A stretch of DNA of 44,960 nucleotides from Sulfurimonas sp. GTDB lineage: Bacteria; Campylobacterota; Campylobacteria; Campylobacterales; Sulfurimonadaceae. Below, in pieces: positions 17,010-25,703 of this stretch. Made by a program: the position numbers and the translations under genes. The stretch lies in the NCBI GenBank assembly GCA_027019335.1, contig JALUWV010000067.1, positions 1 to 44,960 on the forward strand, written 5' to 3'. Position 1 is the stretch's first letter; every line of letters begins with the position of its first letter. A model generated the notes under the pieces. It searched no databases. It was given only the letters and a program-made list of their open reading frames with translations, and had not been told where the DNA came from.

Positions 17010-17456
17010 ATGAAACCAAAAAAACAGGGCAAAATTTTAGAGCTTTTCATTACAAAAAATGATGCTCAAAAAACAAGACAAAGTGTTGCATTTGTTAAAG
17101 TAGATAACGATGGCATAGTAGAAGATAAGTTTTATGCAAAAAATATCTTACGTTCTATTTTAATAACTGCAACAGATAGCTATAAGATAACCAAAGAGAA
17201 CAACATAGAGCTTCCTTGGGGGTCTTTAGGTGAAAATATCGTGACAGACATTAACCCCTATCATTTAGTCTGTGGAGACAAGCTCAGCATAGGTAAAAAC
17301 ATCTTAGAGATAACACAAAACTGTACCCTTTGTAAAGGACTCACAAGTGTCAATCCAAAATTGCCTAAACTTTTAAAAGATGATAGAGGGATTTTTGTAA
17401 AAGTGATTAGCGGAGCGGGGATAATAAATGTAGGAGATGAGATAAAGATTCTTTAA
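17010..17456 (+). CDS. MOSC-domain protein
   Basis: The MOSC domain is the C-terminal fold of Moco sulfurases and of YiiM/mARC-type proteins, and often handles Moco or its sulfur ligand. The 148-residue stand-alone domain has the family features GIVEDKFY, LPWGSLGENIV and a Cys pair CTLCKG near residue 109 in the conserved Cys region. The reading frame is open further upstream, but the ATG at 17010 gives the natural N-terminus and follows a -10 element. It lies directly after soxCDYZ, so a role in maturing SoxC cofactor is plausible but unproven. Its stop TAA shares the TTAA at 17453-17456 with the convergent DUF4395 gene. Confidence 0.85.
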   Translation: MKPKKQGKILELFITKNDAQKTRQSVAFVKVDNDGIVEDKFYAKNILRSILITATDSYKITKENNIELPWGSLGENIVTDINPYHLVCGDKLSIGKNILEITQNCTLCKGLTSVNPKLPKLLKDDRGIFVKVISGAGIINVGDEIKIL

Positions 17457-18196
17457 AAATCATCATCCTCCCCAAACTCTCTCTCCAACTCTTTTTGATA
17501 TTTCGCATCTTGTTCACTTTTTAGCTGGCTTTTGGTCAATACTGCTTCGTGGAGAAACTGCCCAAAGAAGGTTTTAGATTCTGTTTTTGCTAAAAAGAGA
17601 TAAATCCCTGTTGTAAGTGCGACTATAGTCACTCCTGTAATGATTTTTTGCACTGTTGAAAAGATTTGTGTCGGCTCTTTTTTACGAGTCTCACAAACAC
17701 CACCGGGACAGTGTTGAGGGTCTTTTTTTGTAAACAATTTATATATCATACAACCAACACAAATGGAAAATGCAGATTCTAAGAGCATTAAGGCTAAACA
17801 TAGGACACAGATAAGTACCTTGTAAAATGTAATATCCCAATGTAAAACAAACCACTCCATCATAGGAAGGGAGATAAGCCATCCTATAAACCAAGCAAAT
17901 CTCTTTTGTGCAGCACCTACATACTCAGGTGCTTGGTTAGAAACAAAAAGCTTTCCTAGAAGTGCAGAGGGAGAGTACTTTGGGGTTAGAAGTTTTATGA
18001 GAAAATCAAACCATAAAAACCCTAGATAAATTCTCGCAACGATGATATGGTTATAGCCGATACCAACAAATATAGTAATCATTCCAAACATGAAAAGAAG
18101 CCCAGCCGCAGCCCTTGCTTCTCTATCGTTAATGACTCTTACATCATAACCAGGGACGACTTCACCATAATTATAAAAAAACTCTTTTATGCGCAT
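17453..18196 (-). CDS. DUF4395 membrane protein
   Basis: Integral membrane protein of 247 residues. The first half matches the DUF4395 domain (NDREARAAAGLLFMFGM and a second conserved segment with FLWFDFLIK and LTPKYSP). About five hydrophobic segments are visible: roughly 33-52, 57-69, 97-117, 126-150 and 185-206. A Cys-rich loop CVGCMIY and DPQHCPGGVC near 147-172 could bind a metal or form disulfides. The C-terminus is charged and acidic. The start at 18196 lies 2 bases after the aroC stop; a longer frame inside aroC is not used. Function is unknown; in other bacteria the domain occurs near thiol and sulfur-transfer genes. Confidence 0.8.
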   Translation of the reverse strand: MRIKEFFYNYGEVVPGYDVRVINDREARAAAGLLFMFGMITIFVGIGYNHIIVARIYLGFLWFDFLIKLLTPKYSPSALLGKLFVSNQAPEYVGAAQKRFAWFIGWLISLPMMEWFVLHWDITFYKVLICVLCLALMLLESAFSICVGCMIYKLFTKKDPQHCPGGVCETRKKEPTQIFSTVQKIITGVTIVALTTGIYLFLAKTESKTFFGQFLHEAVLTKSQLKSEQDAKYQKELEREFGEDDDF

Positions 18197-18198
18197 TT

Positions 18199-19275
18199 TT
18201 AAGCCTTGTAGTAGTTCTTGACACCGTCTATTTTTGCACCCATATTGAGTAGGAGCATATCGGCAATGACTAAGGCTGCCATCGCTTCGCAAACGACTGT
18301 GCCTCGTATGGCAACGCATGGGTCATGGCGCCCTTTGAGTGAAAAATCTACCTCATCATTTTCATTTGTAATAGTGTGCTGTGCTTGAAAGATAGAAGGG
18401 GTGGGTTTGAAGTAAACATTCATCACTATGTCATCCCCATTGCTGATGCCACCAAGTGTACCGCCTGCATGATTTGTTACAAAGCCATCCGCTCGAATCG
18501 CATCATTATTTTGCGAGCCTAAAACTTTGGCACTTAAAACACCATCGCCAATCTCTACTGCTTTGACAGCATTAATGCCCATCATCGCATCTGCTAAAAC
18601 AGCATCAAGTTTATAGTAGAGTGGTTCTCCAAGTCCTGCGGGAACCCCTGTGAGGAGAACTCTTGCTACACCACCTACAGAGTCATGATTGTTCTTTGCT
18701 GTCAATATAGCCTCTTTTTGTGCTTGTTCTTTCTCTTTATCGAGGGCATAAATAAGACTTGATTTTGCTTGTGCATAATCAAAAGACTCACTTTGTATGC
18801 CAGCAACTTCACTGATACCACTCATCACATCAATCTCAAGTTCAGCAAGCATAAGTTTTGCGATAGCACCCGCAGCAACACGTGCTGCTGTTTCGCGTGC
18901 AGAACTTCTGCCTCCCCCTCGGTAATCTCTCAGCCCATACTTGTGAAAATAGGTAAAATCTGCATGCCCAGGACGAAAGACATCTTTTATATTGCTATAG
19001 TCTTTTGATTTTTGATTAGTATTGTAGATAATCATCGCAATAGGAGTCCCAGTACTCAGTCCTTCAAAAACACCGCTGAGTATCTCTACTTTGTCTGCCT
19101 CTTTTCTTGCTGTCTCAAATTCACTTTTCCCTGGTTTACGGCGGTCGAGTTCGCTTTGTATGTAGGTTTCATCTATGCTAAGACCAGCAGGCACACCATC
19201 TAAAAGACAGCCAATAGCTGTGCCATGAGATTCGCCAAAGGTGCTAAAGTGGAGTTTTTGCCCAAAGCTATTCAT
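18199..19275 (-). CDS. aroC: Chorismate synthase
   Basis: Last step of the shikimate pathway: elimination of phosphate from EPSP to give chorismate, with reduced FMN. The 358 residues match AroC. Signature segments are the N-terminal [19 protein letters not shown]-type [20 protein letters not shown] and [30 protein letters not shown] lies near the C-terminus, in the region of the third family signature. The start is 8 bases inside the end of rnc, so the two are coupled. It belongs to the long minus-strand run together with rnc and the TPR gene, a grouping common in this phylum. Confidence 0.97.
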   Translation of the reverse strand: MNSFGQKLHFSTFGESHGTAIGCLLDGVPAGLSIDETYIQSELDRRKPGKSEFETARKEADKVEILSGVFEGLSTGTPIAMIIYNTNQKSKDYSNIKDVFRPGHADFTYFHKYGLRDYRGGGRSSARETAARVAAGAIAKLMLAELEIDVMSGISEVAGIQSESFDYAQAKSSLIYALDKEKEQAQKEAILTAKNNHDSVGGVARVLLTGVPAGLGEPLYYKLDAVLADAMMGINAVKAVEIGDGVLSAKVLGSQNNDAIRADGFVTNHAGGTLGGISNGDDIVMNVYFKPTPSIFQAQHTITNENDEVDFSLKGRHDPCVAIRGTVVCEAMAALVIADMLLLNMGAKIDGVKNYYKA

Positions 19276-19954
19276 TGGAATCTCCTTTGAGTATCTTCAC
19301 CGCAACTTCGGCTGCGATTTGTTGTGCTATCTTTTTACTTTTCCCAGAGGCTCTCGCATACTCTTTATCTTGAATGAATACAGCAACTTCAAACTCTTTT
19401 AAGTGGTCTGGTCCACGGCTTGCCATGACTTGATAAACTGGAGTGACACCATATCTCGCTTGTGTCAGTTCTTGCAGTGATGTCTTATAATCACGAAAGA
19501 GTGAATCAAGAGAAATTTCTTCATAATTTGCTTCGATAAGTTTGATGCTTATCTCTTGTACTTTTTGTAATCCTGCTTCTAGGTAAATAGCACCCATAAG
19601 TGCTTCAAAAGCATTAGAGAGTAAAGAAGATTTTTCTCTCCCCCCATTTTTTTCTTCAGCTTTAGAGAGAAGAAGGTATTCACCGAGGCGTAATACCTTT
19701 GCAAGTTTATCAAAGCCTATCTCATTAACGAGTGAAGCACGTATCTTTGAGAGCTTTCCTTCGTCAGATTTGGGGAATTTTTTAAAGAGATATTCACCTA
19801 CTATTAAGTCCATGACCGCATCACCTAAAAATTCTAAGCGTTCATTATCGTAGGGCTGTTTATAGCTTTTATGTGTCAGCGCTTCGATAATGAGCTCTTT
19901 GTCCTCAAAGGTGTAGTCGAGTTGTTCTTCTAATGTTTGTATGGTTTTATGCAT
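19268..19954 (-). CDS. rnc: Ribonuclease III
   Basis: Endonuclease that cuts double-stranded RNA, processing rRNA precursors and some mRNAs. The 228 residues match the family. The signature [13 protein letters not shown] lies at residues 38-50 with catalytic Asp at D45, and the second acidic cluster is in [11 protein letters not shown] near 114-118. A double-stranded RNA-binding domain occupies about 155-225. The gene begins 18 bases after the TPR gene and overlaps aroC by 8 bases. Confidence 0.97.
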   Translation of the reverse strand: MHKTIQTLEEQLDYTFEDKELIIEALTHKSYKQPYDNERLEFLGDAVMDLIVGEYLFKKFPKSDEGKLSKIRASLVNEIGFDKLAKVLRLGEYLLLSKAEEKNGGREKSSLLSNAFEALMGAIYLEAGLQKVQEISIKLIEANYEEISLDSLFRDYKTSLQELTQARYGVTPVYQVMASRGPDHLKEFEVAVFIQDKEYARASGKSKKIAQQIAAEVAVKILKGDSNE

Positions 19955-19972
19955 TTTTTCCTCGTTAAAACT

Positions 19973-21022
19973 TTATTGAAAAGAGTCTGTCTCTTCTTGA
20001 AAGTTGTTGTGATAATCTTTCACCACACTCCACTCTATGTCTTGTGTGTCAATTCCATGACAGTTACTACAGCGGTGAAATGCAAAAGGGTAGATATATT
20101 TACATTGTGTACAGCTATACTCAAAACTCAGTGTTGCGTTGACGGGTGTATCTTTGAGCTTTATGAGCATATCGAGTTCAAAAATTGGACTTGCTTGACT
20201 CAGTTGTACAACACCTTTTGCCGTGTAGAGTGCTTTTAAAAAATTATGGTGTGAAATTATATCTAAATTCAACGCATTGGTGTCAAGGTTCCAAAGGATA
20301 TCGATGAGCTTTTCACTTTGAGAAGTATCCAAATGTTCCCATGCCAATGTCGGGTTTACTCTAAAAAGGTACTCAAAAACCATATAAGGGAGTTGATGGT
20401 GTTCTTGATAGAGGGCGATGATTTGCGATGTCTTTTCCTCTTGAGTCTTTTTTGGATTATGGAGGAGGGCAAGAACTTTGAGGTACATGGCATCTTTGTC
20501 TATCGCTTCATTCATTTCATCAAGGGGTTCAAGAACTTTGAGTGCTGATTTGTAATCTCGCAGGTATTCATAGACTAAAAGGAGGGCATGGAGGGCTTGC
20601 GGAGTTCTCGGTGAAGTATGTAAAATCTCTAAAAAGATTTGTTTAGCCCTTTCTAAAAAGCCTGCTTTAAAGTAGACTTTTCCAAGTAAGAACATCGTCT
20701 CTTTAGGATTCCTTCGAGAGGGTAATCGCAAGATTTCTAAGTAAATTTCTATGGCTTTTTCAAAATCACCACTTTTTGTATAGGAGTTTGCAAGGAGGAG
20801 CCATGATTTTTGAGAAAGTTCTCCACTAGAGATAAGAATTTTGAGTTCATTTTCTGTCGGGAGGGCATGGAATTGTTGCAAAAATTTATCTAACTCTTTG
20901 GAGTTGCCTTTTGTTTTGTATCTTCCCCACCAGTACGATAAAAAAGTAATCATAAAAATAAGGGTTAAAAAAATAATGATAGAAAAAAGTGGGTCTCTAA
21001 AATCTAAAAAAAAGCTATTCAT
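19973..21022 (-). CDS. LapB/YciM-like TPR protein with C-terminal metal knuckle
   Basis: A membrane-anchored protein of 349 residues. It has one N-terminal hydrophobic segment (about 10-31), several tetratricopeptide repeats from about 65 to 200 (SWLLLANSYTKSGDFEKAI, MFLLGKVYFKAGFLERAK) and a C-terminal rubredoxin-like knuckle CTQCKY ... CSNCHG near 307-322. This order is that of LapB (YciM), which in E. coli controls LPS synthesis through LpxC and FtsH. The start overlaps the upstream gene by four bases (ATGA). Similar function here is an inference from architecture; the LpxC/FtsH link may not hold in this phylum. Confidence 0.8.
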   Translation of the reverse strand: MNSFFLDFRDPLFSIIIFLTLIFMITFLSYWWGRYKTKGNSKELDKFLQQFHALPTENELKILISSGELSQKSWLLLANSYTKSGDFEKAIEIYLEILRLPSRRNPKETMFLLGKVYFKAGFLERAKQIFLEILHTSPRTPQALHALLLVYEYLRDYKSALKVLEPLDEMNEAIDKDAMYLKVLALLHNPKKTQEEKTSQIIALYQEHHQLPYMVFEYLFRVNPTLAWEHLDTSQSEKLIDILWNLDTNALNLDIISHHNFLKALYTAKGVVQLSQASPIFELDMLIKLKDTPVNATLSFEYSCTQCKYIYPFAFHRCSNCHGIDTQDIEWSVVKDYHNNFQEETDSFQ

Positions 21023-21489
21023 GCGTTATATACCACCACACCATAATCATTTTTAAGATTGTAAAAGAGGGCGTCTGCACTCATCTCCAAATCTTTGAGT
21101 TTGCCTAAATGGACAATAGAGTTTTTCGGCACGATGATACCATGTTCTTTGAAAAACTTTTTAAGATTAACAAACTTTACATCTTCTACAAATTTATACT
21201 CAAATTCATTATGGAGTTTCATTTTGTCATAAGAGAAAATATGTTCATTGACATGGAGTTGGTCAGAGGCAAATTTGATGGGAAGGTGTCCGGAGAGGTC
21301 TGTTAAAACAGTTTCTATATGGGCATGCTTTTGGGGGAGCTTATTTTTTTGCACAAAAAGGTACTTGTTGTTAAGTTTGAGATTTGGCGTCTCTTTCCAG
21401 TATTTGTAAGCTGGATTGGAGACACCAAGTTTAGAAGAGACCTCACGCCAGAGCCAATAAGAGTTTAAAGTATTTGGTAAATACGACAT
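21019..21489 (-). CDS. Unknown protein, 156 residues, probably leaderless
   Basis: I do not recognise this family. The 156-residue protein is soluble, lysine- and histidine-rich, without signal peptide or membrane span. The first 40 residues (LNSYWLWREVSSKLGVSNPAY) look helical and could be a DNA- or protein-binding element; the rest mixes strands and helices. The ATG at 21489 lies five bases after a TATAAT on the minus strand and lacks a ribosome site, so the mRNA should start at or within a base of the initiation codon. It overlaps the LapB-like gene by four bases, heading a unit that continues through rnc, aroC and the DUF4395 gene. Confidence 0.7.
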   Translation of the reverse strand: MSYLPNTLNSYWLWREVSSKLGVSNPAYKYWKETPNLKLNNKYLFVQKNKLPQKHAHIETVLTDLSGHLPIKFASDQLHVNEHIFSYDKMKLHNEFEYKFVEDVKFVNLKKFFKEHGIIVPKNSIVHLGKLKDLEMSADALFYNLKNDYGVVVYNA

Positions 21490-21494
21490 TTTTT

Positions 21495-21500
21495 ATTATA
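21495..21500 (-). promoter_or_regulatory. -10 element giving near-leaderless mRNA
   Basis: TATAAT on the minus strand ends five bases before the ATG at 21489. With a start point 6-7 bases after the hexamer, the mRNA would begin at the initiation codon. No -35 box is evident. Confidence 0.6.
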
Positions 21501-21512
21501 GTGTTTTTATCA

Positions 21513-22346
21513 TTAAAGTGTTGTAAAAGTGACAGCTAAAGTGTGAGACTCTTGGGGTTGGAGGATTTTAAAATCATCATAAGCATTGGCACTCTCTATA
21601 CAGACAAATTTTTTATAAGCATCTGCTTGCATAGCACTCATTCTCGAGCATTTGTCAATCCATGGGTTCCAAACGACACAAGAAGTAGAGCCTTGTGTGC
21701 TAATGGTGCTTGTTTTGTTTGTATCTATGAGGCGGATTGTTTTCTCTACATCTTGATAGACAGCATCAAACTCTCGGTGAAATGTTATTGACCCTTGTTG
21801 GATTTTTTGGCTTTGTTCGAGGGCATCTAAATAGGGTTTGCCTTCTAATCCATCTATGTGAATATTTTGTATATCTGAAATAGCAAAGTAGGTATGAAAA
21901 GCTTGTGTAAGGGTGAAAGCTTTGGTGTCTTTGTTAGTTGTCGTGAGTTCGAGTTTGAGTCTATTGGAGAGGGTAATACGAAGTGTAAGTTCAAAATGAT
22001 AATCCCATAAAGAACGACTCTCTTCGTTGTCAGATAAACGCAAGCTTAGAAGTGTGACATCCTCGGTGGGTTCTTCTACATGGATGAGTTCAAAAGGCAT
22101 TGTCCGTGCAAATCCATGTTGGGGGAGTTGTGGGTTATTCATCCCAAATGCAGGCCAACAGAGGGGAATACCCCCGCGAATTGCTTTGCCAGATTCAAAT
22201 ACAGAAGTCTCACTTAGCCAAAGCAGATTTTCTTCTGTTTTATAGGAAAATATGTGCGCCCCTTGAAGGGCTATCTCTGCTTCTGCGACACTATTTTTGA
22301 CATGAATATACTCAAAGCCATTGGCTCTTTTTTTCTGTGTTATCAT
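21513..22346 (-). CDS. D-hexose-6-phosphate mutarotase (YeaD family)
   Basis: Aldose-1-epimerase-like enzyme expected to interconvert alpha and beta anomers of glucose-6-phosphate in the cytoplasm. The 277 residues fit the family. Conserved segments include GGIPLCWPAFG near 60, HGFARTMPF with the active-site His near 77, TQAFHTYFAISD with another His near 165, and VVWNPWIDK near 225. The start overlaps the dCMP deaminase gene by four bases (ATGA), and the gene ends 23 bases before the unknown gene with its own promoter. Confidence 0.88.
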   Translation of the reverse strand: MITQKKRANGFEYIHVKNSVAEAEIALQGAHIFSYKTEENLLWLSETSVFESGKAIRGGIPLCWPAFGMNNPQLPQHGFARTMPFELIHVEEPTEDVTLLSLRLSDNEESRSLWDYHFELTLRITLSNRLKLELTTTNKDTKAFTLTQAFHTYFAISDIQNIHIDGLEGKPYLDALEQSQKIQQGSITFHREFDAVYQDVEKTIRLIDTNKTSTISTQGSTSCVVWNPWIDKCSRMSAMQADAYKKFVCIESANAYDDFKILQPQESHTLAVTFTTL

Positions 22347-22783
22347 GAGGCAGAGAGCTGTTCTATGCTGACACCATTATCTTTGATGAAGCGTGAAATA
22401 ACTTCTGAATGGGTGTACTCATAGGCTTTTTCATAGACTATGCGTTTGATGCCACTTGCAATGACATTTTTACTACATTCGCTACATGGTTCAAGGGTTA
22501 CGTAGATGGTAGCACCCTCTATGCTTATGCCTTTTCTCGCAGCCCAAATGATAGCATTCATCTCTGCATGGATTTCGTATGTTTTTGACCATTCGTGATG
22601 CTCTTTTGTGTACTCTCCATGCCAATGTTCATTACAGTTTATAAAGCCTGCTGGGGTGCCATTGTACCCAGTACTGAGTATGCGACCATCTTTGACTATG
22701 AGCGCACCAACTTGTTTGGAGACACATTTTGAGGCTTGTGCAAGCTCAGTGGCTATTTTTAAAAAAATCTTATCTTCTATCAT
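22343..22783 (-). CDS. dCMP deaminase-type zinc enzyme
   Basis: Cytidine/deoxycytidylate deaminase-family enzyme that would deaminate dCMP to dUMP for thymidylate synthesis. The zinc site is complete: H72 and the catalytic E74 in IHAEMNA, then C100 and C103 in EPCSECS. The substrate loop STGYNGTPAGFINC at 37-50 is typical of dCMP deaminase (ComEB). The 146 residues match. It overlaps the upstream cyclase/phosphodiesterase gene and the downstream mutarotase gene by four bases each, so the three are translationally linked. A related tRNA or riboflavin deaminase is less likely. Confidence 0.88.
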   Translation of the reverse strand: MIEDKIFLKIATELAQASKCVSKQVGALIVKDGRILSTGYNGTPAGFINCNEHWHGEYTKEHHEWSKTYEIHAEMNAIIWAARKGISIEGATIYVTLEPCSECSKNVIASGIKRIVYEKAYEYTHSEVISRFIKDNGVSIEQLSAS

Positions 22784-25683
22784 GAGATACCTTTATCTAT
22801 AAATTCTATGAGTTGTGCTGAAGGAAGAGGTTTTGAATAATAATAACCTTGCACGAAATCACAATCAAGATTTTTTAAGAGTTCAATTTCTGCTTCTTGT
22901 TCTGCACCCTCTGCAATTATTTTGTAATCAAGTGCATGTCCCATAGCAATGATAGCGGTCACAAGAATTCTGTCATCTCTATCCGTGACAATATCTTTGA
23001 TAAACTCTCTATCTATTTTTAAGGTAGAGATGGGAAGTGTTTTGAGGTAAGAGAGTGAAGAGTATCCTGTCCCAAAATCATCAATAGAAAATTGAATGCC
23101 ATGGGATTTAAAGGTGTTGATATTTGTAATAGTCGTCTCTAAATCTGCGATAAGTGTTGTTTCTGTAATCTCAAATTCAAGGTTTTTTGGGTTAAAATCC
23201 AACTCTTGTAAAATAGCCATGACCCGCATAACACAATCGTGAGCCGAGAGTTGTTTTGTGGACATATTGACAGCCACATACTTCATTTCATAGCCCTCTG
23301 TTTGCCACTGTTTGAAGTCACTACACGCTCTGCGTAGAACCCAGTAGCCTAAATCAACAATGATATTACTATTTTCAGCGATGGGAATGAAATCATTTGG
23401 CATTATCAAGCCTTTTTCTGGATGTTGCCAACGGATGAGTGCTTCTACCCCCATAACTTGCAACTCTTGGAGATGGACTTGCGGTTGGTAATGGAGTACA
23501 AATTCATTCTTGTGTATTGCTTGTGTGAGTTCTTGTGTAAGTCTTTCTTCTTTTAAAGAGGTCTGCATCATCTCTTTGTCGTAGTATGTAAAGTTGTGGC
23601 GACCACTCTCTTTTGTGGCATACATTGCTACATCTGCAAAGCTTAGGAGTTCGCTTGCATTTGTACTGTCTGTTGGGTAACTTGCTATCCCTATGCTTAA
23701 TCCAACTGTATAACTATTATCTCCATCTTGAATGACTCTTGAAACACTTTTTAAGAGTTTTTTACAAACATTGTCAATGTCATAAAGGTGTTTGTACTCA
23801 TTTAAAATGATAAGAAATTCATCTCCCCCGAGTCGTGCGACTAAGTCATTTTCTCGCACGACATCCTTGAGACGTTGTGCCGTTGCTATGAGGACTTTAT
23901 CTCCTGTTTTATGACCATAGGTATCATTAATGATTTTAAATTTATCCAAATCAAGAAATAAAACCGCTGCTTTTTTATGGTTTCTTTTTGCATTGCGAAT
24001 CGTCTCTTCTAAGAATTCAATGACATATTTTCGATTTGGTAGTTGGGTAAGGTTATCATGTCTAATCTCATGTGTCAGTCTTTTTTCATGGTTTGTTTTT
24101 TCATTGGTAATAATATACATACTGAGAATTGCAATAAAAATAGAGATAATTAAAAAAAGATAGATATTGAGTTTGAGTGAATTGAGGGTTGCTAAGATTT
24201 CTGCTTTATCAATCTTTGTGACAAGTTTCCAATGGAGACTAGAGTAGTTGATAGTACTTGCTGTTACTAGTTCTTGAGAAGTACTCTTTGGTGTTATTGC
24301 TTTTGCTGGCAAGAGAAAAGAGTGTGTACTTTTATAGATACTTGTGTTTGTTTGGAGATGATTTTGCAAATATTTATTATTGAGTTTAAGGACAAGGATA
24401 GTTTGCATGGCAAGGTTGTTTGTATGCAAGGGAATGAGTGCAAATTGTGAGACTTCTCTATCGGTGCAGGTTGGACTTTTCACTTTATCAATAATCAAAA
24501 ATTTCTTCTTGTGTAAAACCTCTTTGACAGCTTGAGCAAGAAGGGAGTTTTGATAGGGCGAAGCAAAAATATTGCCATGATAATCATCTTCTTTTTTTGT
24601 AGCATAAAAAATATCGCCATTTTGTGCAATAAGGAGTAGATTTTTGTAGCCATATCCATCAATAAAGTTTTCAAAATAATTTTTTTGATGGATTTTTGGT
24701 GAAATGACATCGATGTAAGAGACAGTTGTTTGCATACTGTATGTGATGTTTCTTACTTGTAGCGGTGAATAGCCAACAATTTCGATTTTGTTTGTACTGC
24801 CAACTTTTGTATCAAAACCGCTGTGAGAGAAGCCTAACTTTATAAAAGGATTCTCTTTTTTATCTCCTTGTTTTCCATGTTTTACATATCTATCGTAGAG
24901 AAGACGGGGAGTATGGTTTTGGTCTTTATATATCAGGTATGTTTCTGCTGTATCTCCAAGAGAAGTGACATTAGATAAATCCTTTTTTATTTGGTTTATA
25001 TTGACTTCGATAGCGATATATCCATCAACATCTTTAAAATGAGTGATGGCATATTGTGCGTATTGATGTGTGAATTTATTGTAAGAGAGTTGAATGTATA
25101 CAATGTCTTTATTTGTTTTTATTTTTTGAATCTTTTGCCACATTTTAGAAAATTGTGGGGAGATATTTTGTACATTTTTATGGAGTAACTCTTTTTGATT
25201 TGCAGAGTAAAGGATAGTCCCTTGTGGTGTGAACATGAAGAGATTTGGTGTATTAAGAAAACTTACATACTTGTTTAACTCTTCAATATATTGGGGAAGT
25301 ACAGTTCTTTTTCTTTGTCGGAAACTATAGACATATTGAAAAATATCTTTTTGAGAAAGTGTAAAGAGTGTCGTGTCGAGTGTTTGAAAATAGGAAGTTA
25401 CATGTTTTTTTTGTAAATCTTGAAGATTTGCAATATTTTTTTCAACTTGCTTTTCTAAATAACCAACGGTGTCTGCTAAGTTTTGTATGTTGAAATTGAT
25501 AGATTTTAGATAGGTGTAGATGTCTTTTTGTACTTTTGTATTGAGCTGGCGAATGTAGACCTGAGCATCTTGTTCATTTTTCGTTTTGAGATTTTGGTAT
25601 GTTAAAAAGCCAAACACTATAATCGGGATGAGTGTAACCCCGATGATAAAGAGTTGATTTGTGAGAAGCTTTCTAAAGTGCAT
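22780..25683 (-). CDS. dCache-GGDEF-EAL cyclic di-GMP enzyme
   Basis: Large membrane sensor of 967 residues that may both make and degrade cyclic di-GMP. Membrane segments lie at about 10-28 and 500-525, bracketing a periplasmic double-Cache-like domain of about 470 residues. The cyclase domain has GGDEF at 619-623 and an intact I-site REND at 610-613. The phosphodiesterase domain begins near 710, with EAL at 747-749, NMS, ETT, DDFGTGYSS from about 868, K889 and E925, so the catalytic residues of both halves are present. It follows the SurA-like gene by 20 bases with AGGA upstream, and overlaps the deaminase gene by four bases. Confidence 0.93.
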   Translation of the reverse strand: MHFRKLLTNQLFIIGVTLIPIIVFGFLTYQNLKTKNEQDAQVYIRQLNTKVQKDIYTYLKSINFNIQNLADTVGYLEKQVEKNIANLQDLQKKHVTSYFQTLDTTLFTLSQKDIFQYVYSFRQRKRTVLPQYIEELNKYVSFLNTPNLFMFTPQGTILYSANQKELLHKNVQNISPQFSKMWQKIQKIKTNKDIVYIQLSYNKFTHQYAQYAITHFKDVDGYIAIEVNINQIKKDLSNVTSLGDTAETYLIYKDQNHTPRLLYDRYVKHGKQGDKKENPFIKLGFSHSGFDTKVGSTNKIEIVGYSPLQVRNITYSMQTTVSYIDVISPKIHQKNYFENFIDGYGYKNLLLIAQNGDIFYATKKEDDYHGNIFASPYQNSLLAQAVKEVLHKKKFLIIDKVKSPTCTDREVSQFALIPLHTNNLAMQTILVLKLNNKYLQNHLQTNTSIYKSTHSFLLPAKAITPKSTSQELVTASTINYSSLHWKLVTKIDKAEILATLNSLKLNIYLFLIISIFIAILSMYIITNEKTNHEKRLTHEIRHDNLTQLPNRKYVIEFLEETIRNAKRNHKKAAVLFLDLDKFKIINDTYGHKTGDKVLIATAQRLKDVVRENDLVARLGGDEFLIILNEYKHLYDIDNVCKKLLKSVSRVIQDGDNSYTVGLSIGIASYPTDSTNASELLSFADVAMYATKESGRHNFTYYDKEMMQTSLKEERLTQELTQAIHKNEFVLHYQPQVHLQELQVMGVEALIRWQHPEKGLIMPNDFIPIAENSNIIVDLGYWVLRRACSDFKQWQTEGYEMKYVAVNMSTKQLSAHDCVMRVMAILQELDFNPKNLEFEITETTLIADLETTITNINTFKSHGIQFSIDDFGTGYSSLSYLKTLPISTLKIDREFIKDIVTDRDDRILVTAIIAMGHALDYKIIAEGAEQEAEIELLKNLDCDFVQGYYYSKPLPSAQLIEFIDKGIS

Positions 25684-25703
25684 TTGTATCCTGCTTTTCT
25701 AAT

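Noticed and set aside
18197..18319. N-terminal extension of the DUF4395 gene into aroC
   Set aside because: The extra 41 residues are Arg/Cys-rich out-of-frame aroC sequence; the ATG at 18196 starts the recognisable domain.
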